NCBI GenBank assembly: GCA_014529385.2
Contig: CM043953.1
Span: 86,332,342 to 86,396,341, forward strand
From: Adiantum capillus-veneris
Taxonomy: Eukaryota; Streptophyta; Polypodiopsida; Polypodiales; Pteridaceae
Direction of reading: 5' to 3'
Length of the DNA stretch: 64,000 bases
The notes under the pieces are model-generated. The model made no database searches. It worked only from the letters and a program-made list of their open reading frames with translations, and was not told where the DNA came from. Positions 1 to 10,740 of this stretch are shown one piece after another. Every line of letters starts with the position of its first letter. The stretch's first letter is position 1. Both the position numbers and the translations under genes were made by a program.

Positions 1-375
1 TCTTAGCGTTGCTTTGTATTAATGAAACCATTGATGCTTAGAGAGAGCACATGTGACCGCTACCCAAAGCCTACAAACCTGCTCCAAAAAACACAATTGG
101 TGGGCGAGATAGAGCTTTCTTAGTAGCAGTGCTTTGTATGAATGAAACCATTGATGCTTAGAGAGAGCACATGGGACCGCTACCCAAAGCCTACAAACCT
201 GCTCCAGAAAACACAACTGGCGGGCGAGACAGAGCCCATGGTTGGCGTCAATGAAAAGAGCCCTCAGAAGGGCGATCTGCACCAGTGTACAGGCGCTAGG
301 CCTTGGGCTCGTGCACGCGATATCCTCTACTTTGAAAACCGCGACCTGCTAGGTGCGTGGGCCCCAAACAATAAT
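1..375. repeat. Dispersed repeat with a 120-bp tandem duplication
   Basis: Bases 1-115 and 121-235 are near-identical tandem units sharing the string TTGATGCTTAGAGAGAGCAC. The sequence that follows, including AGCCCTCAGAAGGGCGATCTGCA, recurs at about 11,800-12,050, so this is a dispersed family. The minus-strand reading frames through it repeat the same peptide twice and look like a by-product of the duplication, so I see no gene. Bases 376-590 hold nothing I recognise. Confidence 0.7.
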
Positions 376-589
376 CTTGGTTGATCATGAGCTTTATTTA
401 ATCAATCAAACATTAATAGCCAGATGTAAATTATCTGCCAAAGTAAACTTTTGGCTTGGAAGAATCCATGGGGAGGTAATAGTGCACTATATGGGGAGCT
501 TTGAAATCTACATTGTGTGGCGGTAGCGGGGGCACCAAATAATGGCAGTGCCTTTATCAATGTATCGGCTGAAATCATTTTTTCAAACA

Positions 590-1545
590 TACAGATTTCC
601 TTTCCTTGAGTTTGCCAGTTTTAGAAAATTAGGGGTAGAATGCCAATTTTTACACTATTTTCCTCCATTTTCTCTCATTCCCTTGTGCTCAACTGGCATT
701 TTTGAAATTGGAATGGACACAATATTAGATTGGAAACGTCACGATATTAAGCTGAGACACATTTTTCCCGATCACTGGCCCCGTTGATGGCGGGATGCTT
801 GCTAGCCCAAACCAACCTTAGAAGTTAGGGGGGTATAAATGAAAATTTAAAATAGAAAAGAAACTTTCAATTTTAAAGGCAGGAGCATGCCTCCACATGA
901 CGGGGCCCGAGGGCGAGGGACAGGGAAGGCAATCGTGCGAGTGGTAGGGTGCTCTCGGACTTCTCCACTTTGGTAGTATCTACAAAAAGTAGACTACACC
1001 GATTCTGAACAGAGAATGAAGCTCTTGAGTCTCCTTGGCGCAGTGTTTGGGAAACATGTTTTTCTCGATCACCGGGGCCCGAGGGCAAGGGATAAGGGAG
1101 GCGCTCGTGCGAGTGGTAGGGTGCTCTCGGACTTCTCCACTTTGTTAGTATCTACAAACAGTAGACTACACCGATTCTGAATAGAGAATGAAGCTCTTGA
1201 GTCTCCTTGGTGCAGTGTTCGGGAAACATGTTTTTCTCGATCACTGGCCCCCTTGATGGCGGGATGCTTGCTAGCTTAGACCAACCTTAGAAGTTAGGGG
1301 GGTATATATGAAAATTTAAAATAGAAAAGAAACTGTCAACTGAATGAAGCTCTTGAGTCTCCTTTGCGCGTGTCTCAGCTTAATATCGTGCATTTTTCAA
1401 TTTCAAAAATGCCGACTGAGGGCAAGGGGAAAAGGAGAAATTTCGTCCCAAAATAGAGAAAAATAGTGTAAAACTTGAAAAAGTAACATAATTTTCTAAA
1501 ATTTCCTCTTGGAAAATTCAAGGAAATGATTTTTCCCGAACAGTG
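590..1545. mobile_element. Inverted-repeat (foldback-like) element, probably non-autonomous DNA transposon
   Basis: Bases 590-760 reappear as an imperfect reverse complement at about 1373-1540. Shared landmarks are TTTTACACTATTTT, GGCATTTTTGAAATTG and CGATATTAAGCTGAGAC. Between the arms, a block beginning GATCACTGGCCCC is present in direct orientation at 768-865 and 1237-1339, and a 172-bp unit is repeated in tandem at about 900-1071 and 1072-1243. No coding capacity is visible. The element ends are approximate and I could not identify a target duplication, so the superfamily is open. Confidence 0.55.
900..1243. repeat. Two tandem 172-bp units inside the inverted-repeat element
   Basis: Each unit contains GTGCGAGTGGTAGGGTGCTC, then CTACACCGATTCTGAA, then GGGAAACATGTTTTTCTCGA. 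The copies differ by only a handful of substitutions, so the duplication is fairly recent compared with the diverged inverted arms. Confidence 0.75.
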
Positions 1546-1815
1546 CCTTAGCGAGAGACGCAACCTGCGACACAGGCGCTGCTTTGCAATCAGCTTTGAC
1601 GGATTTCTTTGGAGGCTGGGAAGACGCAGTGTCTTGCTTCGTAGAAGGAGGCACTCGTGTGGGGCCCGGCCGTCTCTGGAGGTTGCACGACAAATAGTGC
1701 TATTGTAGTGAGTGTGACCCTTATCAAGTGCAAGCGGCTAAAGCTTGAAATAAATCAAATACATGAAGCCTGCAATCGTACATGAAGCCCATGAATAGGC
1801 TGGACGCTGGCGTTG

Positions 1816-1817
<2 letters not shown>

Positions 1818-1904
<87 letters not shown>
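1818..1904 (+). repeat. Compound microsatellite (TC)n(AC)n
   Basis: About 37 bases of TC repeat run directly into about 48 bases of AC repeat. The same TC-to-AC order occurs in the intron of the glycosyltransferase gene at about 5624-5700. Reading frames across it are low-complexity artefacts. Confidence 0.95.
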
Positions 1905-1905
<1 letters not shown>

Positions 1906-1984
1906 TGTTTCGCTCAGAGCCTCAGATTACATTGCCTGAGCGCCGAAGTGAGGAGCTTATGACGCGTGTCCTTGGGGGGACCGA

Positions 1985-2240
1985 AATAGTTGTCACAAAT
2001 TACCTCGAAAAGAAAGACAATTATGTCTAAAAATAATGAAATGAAGTAATTCATCTCCAAAGCCTACATAACCAACTCAAATTTTAGTTTTAGCATCTTG
2101 TATTGACAATCAGTCTGCTTAATCTCACAACCATGGGTATTTTGGGAACTTTGGAAAATTTGAAGTGCATTTTGGGAATTTAAGACAATGAAATTTGAGG
2201 GGTACTTTGGGAATTTCCACAATTTAGAGGGGCAGTGTGC
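1985..2240 (-). mobile_element. Relic of the Mutator-like MITE family
   Basis: The stretch resembles the reverse complement of the MITE at 4095-4588, including the interior blocks AAAGCCTACATAACCAACTCAAA and TCTAAAAATAATGAA and the end motif GGGGTACTTTGGGAATTTCC. It has no complete second end. It directly abuts the first copy of the 1-kb tandem duplication, so the duplication boundary lies in or next to this relic. Confidence 0.6.
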
Positions 2241-2258
2241 ATCTGGGCTGTTGCCACA

Positions 2259-2289
<31 letters not shown>

Positions 2290-2338
2290 CACACGAGGGC
2301 AGTACGGAGCGTCGTCAGAGGGCAGTGGGCACTCTCTG

Positions 2339-2404
<66 letters not shown>

Positions 2405-2459
2405 GCCCGGCTCTCAGCGCTCGCATGAAACTGGCCTAGGCTTGGACAGGCGCCAATGG

Positions 2460-2499
<40 letters not shown>

Positions 2500-3211
2500 G
2501 TTCGCACGCTCTATGTGTGTATGGTTCGCAGTCAGGGCCTGAGCCGCGAAAAGTTCTCTCATATTCTCTCTCATTCGAACCTCGTCTGCAGGGCGTGCTG
2601 TTTCTGTGTCGCATTAGCCGAGCTGCAAGAAACACCCTCGCTGTCTCGCCGTCCGTGCGCCTGGAGTGGCCGGATCAAGCACATGCTGCCACGTGGCGGG
2701 GGGAGGGGCCGGAATCCCTTCCCCCATTATCTATTAGTATAGATAATTCTATTAAATTCTATAGATACAAACACATACACACACACATATAGATACTAGT
2801 ACGGTCCGCCGTCCCTCTCTCTTTTTTTTCTCTCCCTCTTTGTCGCCTGGCAATGGCTTCTCTAATTTTGGAGTTTAGCATGCATGTCGCTGATTTCGAT
2901 ACGCGTAAAGGGCTCTCTCGTCCGTCATATTATGTTAGTTTAGATATATATGAGTTCTTTTTATTTCACATTTCATTTCATGGATTGATTTTTTTTGCAT
3001 TTTATAAAGTAATTATTCAATAATCGAAAAAATTTCTTTCATTAAGCGATTGTTGATCAAATTTTTTCTTCACATAGAAACGAATCGAAAATACTAGCAT
3101 AAAATTTGCAAGATTTTTGAACTACGTTCTTACATATTTCACTGTTTTTCTTCCCTTTACCATGGTTTGCAACTAGTTGGTCTCGATTTTCAACTAGCTC
3201 AAGGTTAAGTT
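2184..3211. repeat. 1-kb tandem duplication, copy 1
   Basis: The unit runs from GACAATGAAATTTGAGGGG to CTCAAGGTTAAGTTGA and contains (TG)n at 2261-2289, (TC)n at 2341-2402 and (TC)n at 2463-2496. It matches 3212-4793 over its whole length apart from microsatellite lengths and one later insertion. No gene is recognised; reading frames here are dominated by dinucleotide repeats. It keeps an uninterrupted version of the site where copy 2 received the MITE, near 3010. Confidence 0.8.
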
Positions 3212-3290
3212 GAGACAATGAAATATGAGGGGTACTTTGGGAATTTCCACAATTTAGAGGGGTAGTGGGCGTCTGGGCTGTTACCACACA

Positions 3291-3357
<67 letters not shown>

Positions 3358-3407
3358 CGCACGAGGGCAGTACGGAGCGTCGTCAGAGGGCAGTGGGCAC
3401 TCTCTGA

Positions 3408-3458
<51 letters not shown>

Positions 3459-3513
3459 GCCCGGCTCTCAGCGCTCGCATGAAACTGGCCTAGGCCTGGA
3501 TAGGCGCCAGTGG

Positions 3514-3557
<44 letters not shown>

Positions 3558-4793
3558 CTCTCTTTTTGCGTTCGCACGCTCTATGTGTGTATGGTTCGCA
3601 GTCAGGGCATGAGCCGCGAAAAGTTCTCTCTCATATTCTCTCTCGTTCGAACCTCGTCTGCAGGGCGTGCTGTTTCTGTGTCGCATTAGCCGAGCTGCAA
3701 GAAACACCCTCGCTGTCTCGCCGTCCGTGCGCCTGGAGTGGCCGGATCAAGCACATGCTGCCACGTGGCGGGGGGAGGGGCCGGAATCCCTTCCCCCATT
3801 ATCTATTAGTATAGATAATTCTATTAAATTCTATAGATACAAACACATACACACACACATATAGATACTAGTACGGTCCGCCGTCCCTCTCTCTTTTTTT
3901 TCTCTCCCTCTTTATCGCCTAGCAATGGCTTCTCTCAATTTTGGAGTTTAGCCTGCATGTCGCTGATTTCAATACGCGTAAAGGGTTCTCTCGTCCGTCA
4001 TATTATGTTAGTTTAGATATATATGAGTTCTTTTTATTTCACATTTCATTTCATGGATTGATTTCTTTGCATTTTATAAAGTAATTATAATCAAGGGGAA
4101 ATTACCAAAATACCCCTCTAGTTTGAGGAAATTCCCAAAACACCCCTCAAATTTCAAAAATTCCCAAAATGCCCCCGATATTTTGTCATAAATTCCCAAA
4201 ATGCCCTTCAAATTTTCCAAAATTCCCAAAATACCCTTGGTTGTGAGACTAAATTTCTCGAAAAATAATTTTTTTTGTAGGTCTTCACAAGAAGAGTGAT
4301 TGTCTATCGTACAAGATGCTAAAACTACAATTTGAGTTGGTTACGTAGGCTTTGGAGATGAATTGCTTCATTATTTTTAGACATAATTGCCTTTTTTGCG
4401 ATGGTAACTGGTGACAAATTACATGCTGAGCACTAAAAAACGGATCTAAATTGTAAAAAACAAATGAAGATTAGAAAATCTTGAACATTCCAACCAAAAT
4501 AGATACAAGGGTATTTTGGGAAATTTTGAAATTTGAGGGGTATTTTGAGAATTTCCTCAAATTAGAGGGATATTTTGGTAATTTTCCCTATAATCAATAA
4601 TCGAAAAAATCTCTTTCATTAAGCGATCGTTGATCAAATTTTTTCTTCACATAGAAACGAATCGAAAATACTAGCATAAAATTTGCAAGATTTTTGAACT
4701 ATGTTCTTACATATTTCACTGTTTTTCTTCCCTTTACCATGGTTTGCAACTAGTGGGTCTCAATTTTCAACTGGCTCAAGGTTAAGTTGAGGC
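3212..4793. repeat. 1-kb tandem duplication, copy 2, interrupted by a MITE
   Basis: This is the second unit of the duplication, with a (TC)n(TG)n tract at about 3293-3357 and (TC)n tracts at about 3410-3456 and 3516-3554. Removing the 494-bp insert and one 9-bp target copy leaves about 1,079 bp, close to the 1,028 bp of copy 1. It ends about 320 bp before the start codon of the glycosyltransferase, so it forms the distal 5' flank of that gene. Confidence 0.8.
4095..4588. mobile_element. Mutator-type MITE (494 bp) with 9-bp target site duplication
   Basis: The left end begins GGGGAAATTACCAAAATACC. The reverse complement of the right end begins GGGAAAATTACCAAAATATC, and the similarity continues through CCCTCTA and TTGAGGAAATTC, so the terminal inverted repeats are long. 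TATAATCAA is present immediately on both sides (4086-4094 and 4589-4597). A 9-bp duplication with long A/T-rich inverted ends is characteristic of the Mutator superfamily. The interior is A/T rich and non-coding. Confidence 0.85.
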
Positions 4794-4928
4794 AATTCTT
4801 TCTCGGACACTAAAATCTTCAATTAAACTCAACCTAATGACTTTTATCACTTTCTTATTTTTTTTAAAAAGCCACCACGACTCTTTCACCTGGTTTTTTT
4901 TTTCCAAACTCACATTAGTAAGTGGGTG

Positions 4929-4945
4929 AATGTATTTAAATTTCA
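4929..4945 (+). promoter_or_regulatory. Possible TATA region of the glycosyltransferase gene
   Basis: GTATTTAAAT lies about 175 bases before the preferred start codon at 5110. Spacing and composition suit a plant core promoter, but no transcript evidence is available, and A/T-rich strings are common in this flank. The rest of 4794-5109 shows no other recognisable signal. Confidence 0.3.
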
Positions 4946-5109
4946 AAGAAATTACAAAATGGCCTCAAGCTGAAGCAAAGGCTTGAGGTACTGAAGATTA
5001 CACATTTGTCGTGGCCATAGTGAATTTCCGGGAAAGGTCTTGAGAAAGGCTGCCCAGTCCGCCTCACCCATAAATGAACGTGGGGTGCGGGGTTATTAGG
5101 GAGCAGGAC

Positions 5110-5620
5110 ATGGCGATGGCTCGTGAAAAGCAGGAGCGGCAGCAGCATGTGGTGGCGGTGCCCTTGCCGGCGCAGGGACATCTCAACCCGCTCATGCGCT
5201 TCTGCAAGCTGCTGGCCAAGCAACAATTCACGGTCACCTTCGTCGACTTCGACTTCGCTGCCGACGCCGTCGTTGCCCCTCCTCTCCCACAGCAGGGCCC
5301 TAGTACTGCTGCAGCCCCTCATTCGCTTGTCCAGCGTGCCCGCATCCCCATCCGTCGCAGCAGCATCGATCCCTCCAACGGCTTCAACCTCTCCTTTCTC
5401 CTCTCCATCGCCCCTGACCTCGAGCAGCTCATCCTCTCTCTCAACCGCCATGGCCCTCCTGTTACCTGCCTCCTCTCCGACTTCAACATCACCTTCCCTA
5501 CCCAAGATGTTGCCGATAAGCTTGGCATTCCCCGCATCGTGCTTTACCCTTGCTGTGCGTCACGCCTTCTTTTCACCCACTATCTTACGCAAGTAGATCT
5601 CATCTCCCTGGAAGAAGGTG

Positions 5621-5705
<85 letters not shown>

Positions 5706-6827
5706 GAAGTGCCAATCACAGTTTTATTGGCTAGCAAGGCCATCAACAAGAGTGAAAGTTAAGGTTGTCTTTGCTGTCCTCAAGGTCTCAAAGCATTAGA
5801 CCGCCTTGATCTGTACCTTGTAAAGTGAAAGTTTTGCATTTCTGTCTTTATGGTTTCAAGGCCTTCAATAGGTAGAATTTGGTGGTTTGTAGTGAAGGAG
5901 GCATCAGCAACAACAGGAGCAGAAATGCGAAAGGTTTTTCGCGAACTTCCGGGCCTGCCAACATTATGCAACAGAGACATCCCTCATTTTAAGCATGCTA
6001 ATATGGATGACACAGTCTCTTTGTGGACCAATTCGACCGAGTCATGGCAAGTATGTAATACTAGAGCCCATGCCGTGGTAGTCAACAGCTTTGAAGATCT
6101 TGAGGCTTCAACATTTGCCACTCTATCAAAATTCTGTAATGTCGCAATTTATGATGTGGGGTTTTGGGTGAAACCTCTCCTCAAGGAGACTGCCACTAGC
6201 TTGATGAAAGAAGACGAAGCTTGCTTGTCTTGGCTTGATCAACAACCCACCTCATCTGTTCTATACATCTCCTTTGGGACCATAACTGTCCTCTCAAAAG
6301 CCCAATATGAAGAGTTTGTTAATGGCCTCCTCTCCAGCCAACAACGTTTCTTGTGGGTTCTTCGACCCGGTCTTGTCGAGGACATTGACTACACCGCTAC
6401 TGTTGCCAGCATTGTGTCAGAATCTCATGGTAAGGGCCTTGTCATCAATTGGGCTCCTCAACTCCAAGTCCTTGCTCACCCTTCTGTGGGAGGATTTCTG
6501 ACCCATTGTGGGTGGAATTCCACTAGTGAGTCTATTGCAAATGGAGTACCCATGCTTTGCTGGCCCTACTTTGCAGACCAGCCTCTAAATGCACGGTGCA
6601 TTGTCGACGAATGGAAGGTTGGGCTTCGGATGGAGTGCAGGAAGGAGGATACTTCTCTCATTGATAGGGTGGAGACTGAGAAAGTAATCAGAGCTCTTAT
6701 GGAGGGTCCTGAAGGAAAATTTGTAAGGGACAATGTCACAGAGTTGAAAGAGAGAAGCGACCAGTGTATTCACGAGAGTGGCTCCTCGTATAGGAAGCTC
6801 AAAGCTCTTATTGAATCTTTGAAGTAG
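5110..6827 (+). CDS. UDP-glycosyltransferase (family 1, plant UGT), two exons
   Basis: The enzyme would transfer a sugar from a UDP-sugar to a small acceptor such as a phenolic or hormone; the acceptor cannot be read from sequence. Exon 1 (5110-5617) carries the N-terminal acceptor domain with PLPAQGHLNPL, whose His (residue 24) is in the place of the catalytic base, and LLSDFN, a likely partner Asp. Exon 2 (from 5917 or 5923 to stop 6825-6827) carries the donor domain. Its 44-residue PSPG box lies at 6450-6581, starts WAPQ, contains HCGWNS and ends DQ; Trp at box position 22 and Gln at 44 are typical of UDP-glucose users. The spliced length of about 470-472 residues is normal for the family. 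I chose the ATG at 5110; an in-frame ATG at 5074 would add 12 atypical residues. No stop or frameshift breaks the exons. It is probably cytosolic, with no signal peptide or membrane helix. Confidence 0.85.
5618..5922 (+). other. Predicted intron of the UGT gene containing a (TC)n(AC)n microsatellite
   Basis: Exon 1 leaves coding phase 1 at GAAGAAG followed by donor GTGCCT. Acceptors AACAG (exon from 5917) and GAGCAG (exon from 5923) both restore the downstream frame and lead into the conserved ELPGLP segment. The intron would be 299 or 305 bases. The microsatellite at about 5624-5700 starts only six bases after the donor. The acceptor's pyrimidine tract is weak, and a further in-phase acceptor near 5870 cannot be excluded. 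Confidence 0.65.
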
Positions 6828-7006
6828 GCTAATTAATCAGTGTGCAAAGTAGAGTGGGCTTGTTGAATCAATTAAATTACCCTTTGAAGGAACCAGAGTT
6901 CAAGGTCTTGCACATTCGCAGAGGTTTGATTGCTTTTTTATATTTTTACCATAAACATATTTTTTAGATTAATAGAATGGCCGGCTGCCGGCCACCTCCG
7001 GCGGTG

Positions 7007-7043
<37 letters not shown>

Positions 7044-7620
7044 GTCGCCGGGTCGCATGAGCTCCCCTGCCGGCCCAAAAATCACAATCTGTCCCTCTAG
7101 ACAGATACAACCTGTAGGTTGTACCTGTAATCACCCAAGTCCCCCTATTGATCTATGGGTGAAGATGAAAGCACCTCCGTGCTCTCAACCTCCTGCAAGT
7201 CATGTCGACGATGCTTGGCTGGATGTAGCTATAGGCTGTCGAGCCTCCCACCAGCTAGGCCCTCATTAATGGGCGATCCTACAGCTTGTCTGGTGATCCA
7301 ATTCCGATCATCATCATCACTGCCTGCGATGACATCGAAGTATTGTAGGCTGTGCCAGGCCTAGAAAAATACCACTTTTCCTAATCAAAGAAATTAAGGG
7401 CAAACTCCCGGTTTTAAGTTTAAAAGTTGAATCTTTTGCCAGTATTTACAGTAAAACTTGTGAAAAATTCTTGATTTTCTTCATGGCAAGCTCAAAATCT
7501 AACCGGGATTTTAGGAGTTCAGTCGATTAAAATACACCAGCCCCCAGTTTCCCAACACTTGGCTGTGCATTCAAAAGCAGCCGCTTTTGGATCCAGTAAC
7601 TTATTGAGAGCTCCAACCTT
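6828..7620. other. 3' flank of the UGT gene; no gene recognised
   Basis: This contains the untranslated end of the glycosyltransferase, a G/C-rich stretch at 6978-7080 with (TC)n at about 7007-7040, and unremarkable sequence after that. The microsatellite flanks (GGTGCC before, GCAGTCGCCGGG and GAGCTCC after) match the repeat family of 43.6-49.2 kb, so 7000-7070 is probably a fragment of that family. The short plus-strand frames at 7057-7364 resemble nothing I know. Confidence 0.5.
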
Positions 7621-7777
7621 GCAAATCAACGCATTAACAAATACCTATATTAGTGACCTCCCTTGCTCTGCATATGGAAGCAATCATGAATATGAGGGGA
7701 GCTTGGTTGGAGTAGGAGCATGGATCGGTTGGGAGTAGTGTGCATGTTGCTACTACTTTTTTAAAAACCTTGTTTTT

Positions 7778-7828
<51 letters not shown>

Positions 7829-8860
7829 CAGTAGGTGCACAAATTTAAAGCTATGTCTGTAGCGCCATTCCTAGCCTCACCATGCATTCAATAAATACTG
7901 ACATCATCATCTGGCCGCAACCACTTCGAGGAGCCCCTCAAGCCTCTGCAATATTCATCATCATTCTTCATTCGGCATGTGCTTGCCTGCCGTTGCATAG
8001 CCGTCATTAACAGCTCAGTGATGTGTAGAGAGCCATATACAATAGTCTTCAAAGCTTTACGGCTCTTCAAGTTGCATGCACATTTAGACACCTGGATGGA
8101 TGGAGAGAGAGAGAGAGAGGACGTAGAAGTTGTTGAATCTGCAATTGGAGAGATCCGAGAGTTGCAAGCCTCCTGCATCTCTCACGCTTTGGCCCAAGCC
8201 GTGCAATCCTCCAACCCCATGTACTATTACCATTGTCAACATCCAGGAGAGGCACCTACATGTACCGTCTCATTAATCTTCCTCGCAAGCCATTCTCCGC
8301 TAGTGGCAGTGGCACTAGTGATAGGATTTGAAGGGCTACCCCAAATTTCTGCTGATAGGCATGTGTAGCTTATGCCCTTCTACATTGAAGGGAAAAATTT
8401 ACAATTGCCCTTCTCATGAAAACAAAAAGAAAATTGCACCCATCTACATCAAAATGCAAAAAAATAATTCATATATTAAACAAGTTAATATGTCAACTTA
8501 TCTTGTACATTGATATTTCACTTATTCACACTCTTCCATGCATTTATACCACCCTTTTAATTTAACTTTGGCAAAATTCATTATTTAAACAATGTACTCT
8601 GAAACCTCGCTTCACGGATCACAACTTGGTAAATTTTTAAAGAAGAGCAAACGAAATCAATGACATAATAATTATGAGTTCATTTTCATCATTAAAGTAC
8701 CAAATTGGAGAAATAAAAACTGCTTTGAAAAGAAGATTAAAAGTCATTCAATACCAATACAATGCAAAAGAACCTTGGATACGAAATTATATTGTCTGGC
8801 TTGAATATTCAAGCAAATAAAACTCCATAGCAACAATGAATTTGTTTCCTAGCTTGCTAT
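7621..8860. other. Intergenic stretch; one unrecognised open frame
   Basis: (TC)n occupies about 7779-7825 and a short (GA)n about 8103-8119. An open frame of 129 codons on the plus strand (7979-8368) overlaps one of 96 codons on the minus strand (7888-8178). Neither shows a motif I recognise, and both cross the GA repeat. From 8400 to 8860 the sequence is A/T rich with nothing visible. Confidence 0.4.
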
Positions 8861-9259
8861 TCTTCGCTTCCTCATAGATTTTCACATATCAAAGCATTCT
8901 TCCCACAAAACATCTTGAGGACATGAAGCTTAGGGAGTATTGAGTCCAACAAACATTGCTAAGCCCAATGATTCAAACGACAACCTATTACGAGACTTGT
9001 TTTCGATCTTATTTATTTTTTAGAAGCCTCTTTCACACACAATTGATGAAAGTGGAAGTAGAAGCAGAGCTCTCCATAATTTCATGATCCATGGAAAAGA
9101 TATCTCCCATTCGTCATGGTTGCAACAATCTTGCCAAGCTGAATGCATACTCTTACCTTTGAAGCAGTTACGAATGCGTGTGATAAAATGATCTGCGTTC
9201 TCCTTTGCATTCTTCTTCATTGATAAAGAGTTTGATCCCTTTCCAAAATGTTTGCACAA
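8860..9259 (-). pseudogene. hAT transposase C-terminal (dimerisation) fragment
   Basis: The minus strand reads LLLLPLSSIVCERGF, the hallmark of the hAT C-terminal dimerisation domain. After a stop codon it continues in the same frame with KINKIENKSRNRLSFESL and then GLAMFVGLN, also typical. At least three in-frame stops interrupt it. The zinc-finger and catalytic core parts are missing; upstream sequence is replaced by the truncated LTR of the copia element at 9301. This is a dead 3' remnant of a cut-and-paste transposase gene. Confidence 0.75.
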
Positions 9260-9511
9260 TATATCTAGCCACCTTATGGTAAAGAAATCTAGTTTTTGTA
9301 AGTGAGAATGAGTGAGAGCTCCTTATTCTTTGTATGTATAAAGAATAAGGAGATAAATGTGGGTGGCTAGACACTGGCCGACGGACACGGGCAAAGCACG
9401 GTGAGACACACCGCCTTTACCTAATATTCTCCCACTAAAGGCTGTGTGCTGATAAGTGGCGAGAAGACTAGCCTACAACTAGTATATACAAGAGGTGAGA
9501 GAAGACGGCTC

Positions 9512-10740
9512 TCAACCTATGTCCACTCGCTCACTATGTAACCGCTCTAGTATAAATGCAACATGCATACCACTAGGGCTAGAGCTACGATGACACTCCT
9601 GATGCAGATATCGAGTGACAACCTGCATGGCTTCACAATGCACAATGCCAGTGTCAATCATCGCACAACTGACAACTCCCACTGCAAATGCACCAATCGC
9701 ATAAGCAAGATGAAGTCTCGAGACCAAAAGGTCAGACATGAGAGACCCAAAAGCCGATGAAACATGCACTATGTGTGCCAACCTATCCCTGTTAGCAACC
9801 TCAGTGCTATATGCATCCTTGTCAGGAACCACCTGACTATATATCACCATGTTAGTATCGTCTGGCAAAGGAATATCTAATGAGAATGACTGCAAAACCA
9901 AAAAATCAGCACCACTACAATCACACACAGCTGTCTGAAGAACACTGTTGTCCTCAAACTATCAGATGCATCATAGAACAATGCATTGGTCTGGCTCAAC
10001 TGATGTCACATCAACTGATGATTGACTAAGTTGTGCATCCCTAGAGACACCATTATCTACATGAACGTCACCACAAGACAAATGCACAACCTGCTCTCCA
10101 TGTAGTACATCCACAAAAGAGACACGTCTCGTCTCTCGCTCCAAACATGGCTGCAAATACAGAGAGACTACACCGCCTTGTGCGTCAAAAATATGCAAAG
10201 GGTATACCAGACCACTCCTAGTACCTCTGGCTATCACCAGTGACCCTTTATGCATCTAAAATGACCGCTCTCCAAGCAGTGCACAATGTACACTACTCTG
10301 CAATTGACGCACTGAAATGAGACTTTGGATGAGTCCTGGCATATAATGTACATCTCGTAGCATAAGCAATGCATCGCTAGGTAAAGACATACATACATCT
10401 CCAGCACCCTCTATGTCATATGCTAAACCATCAGAAAGATGCACACAACCAAGTCTCCCACTAGAGAGAGAGAAAAACAAATCACAACATGGCGTCACGT
10501 GAAAAATGCACACTCATCTAGTAGAAAACGCATAGACAATGTGCTATCCCAAGACACAAAGTAGTCTGAAGGCAAGCTATACTTAAAAGTGACATGCCCG
10601 TCACATGCATACTCTGTACTAGCATCTGTCCTCATAGGAGCACCATGCATCTGCCTCTTCTACTGCCTCATACGCCTAAAGCAACGACGCCTAATATGCC
10701 CATCGTGGCCCCATTGCCAACATGTCAGTCCCGATCGTGA
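9512..10740 (-). pseudogene. Gag-pol remnants of copia-1
   Basis: Reading down the minus strand: a degenerate zinc knuckle at about 10,680-10,735 (CWQWGHDGHIRRRC, with Trp in place of the second Cys); a protease-region segment at 10,256-10,513 with HYMPGLIQSLISVRQL; and the GAG-pre-integrase start KGSLVIARG at about 10,230. The frame then jumps directly to the end of the reverse transcriptase (SLMSDLLVSRLHLAYAIG, then HCEAMQVVTRYLH) at 9512-9928. The integrase and most of the reverse transcriptase are absent, so the element cannot move on its own. Confidence 0.7.

Noticed and set aside
2224-2574. Long open frames of alternating Arg-Glu or Ser-Leu, here and at 3205-3480, 43,874-44,365, 47,192-47,489 and 57,822-58,352
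   Set aside because: They are translations of TC/GA/AC microsatellites in all frames and carry no domain.
5074-5799. Single-exon 241-codon protein reading through the microsatellite
   Set aside because: The frame after 5617 is only Ser-Leu and Thr-His repeat, while the conserved second half of the glycosyltransferase lies in another frame downstream; an intron explains both.
7888-8368. Overlapping open frames of 96 and 129 codons on opposite strands
   Set aside because: There is no recognisable motif, both cross a GA repeat, and neither has supporting context. They are noted but not called as genes.
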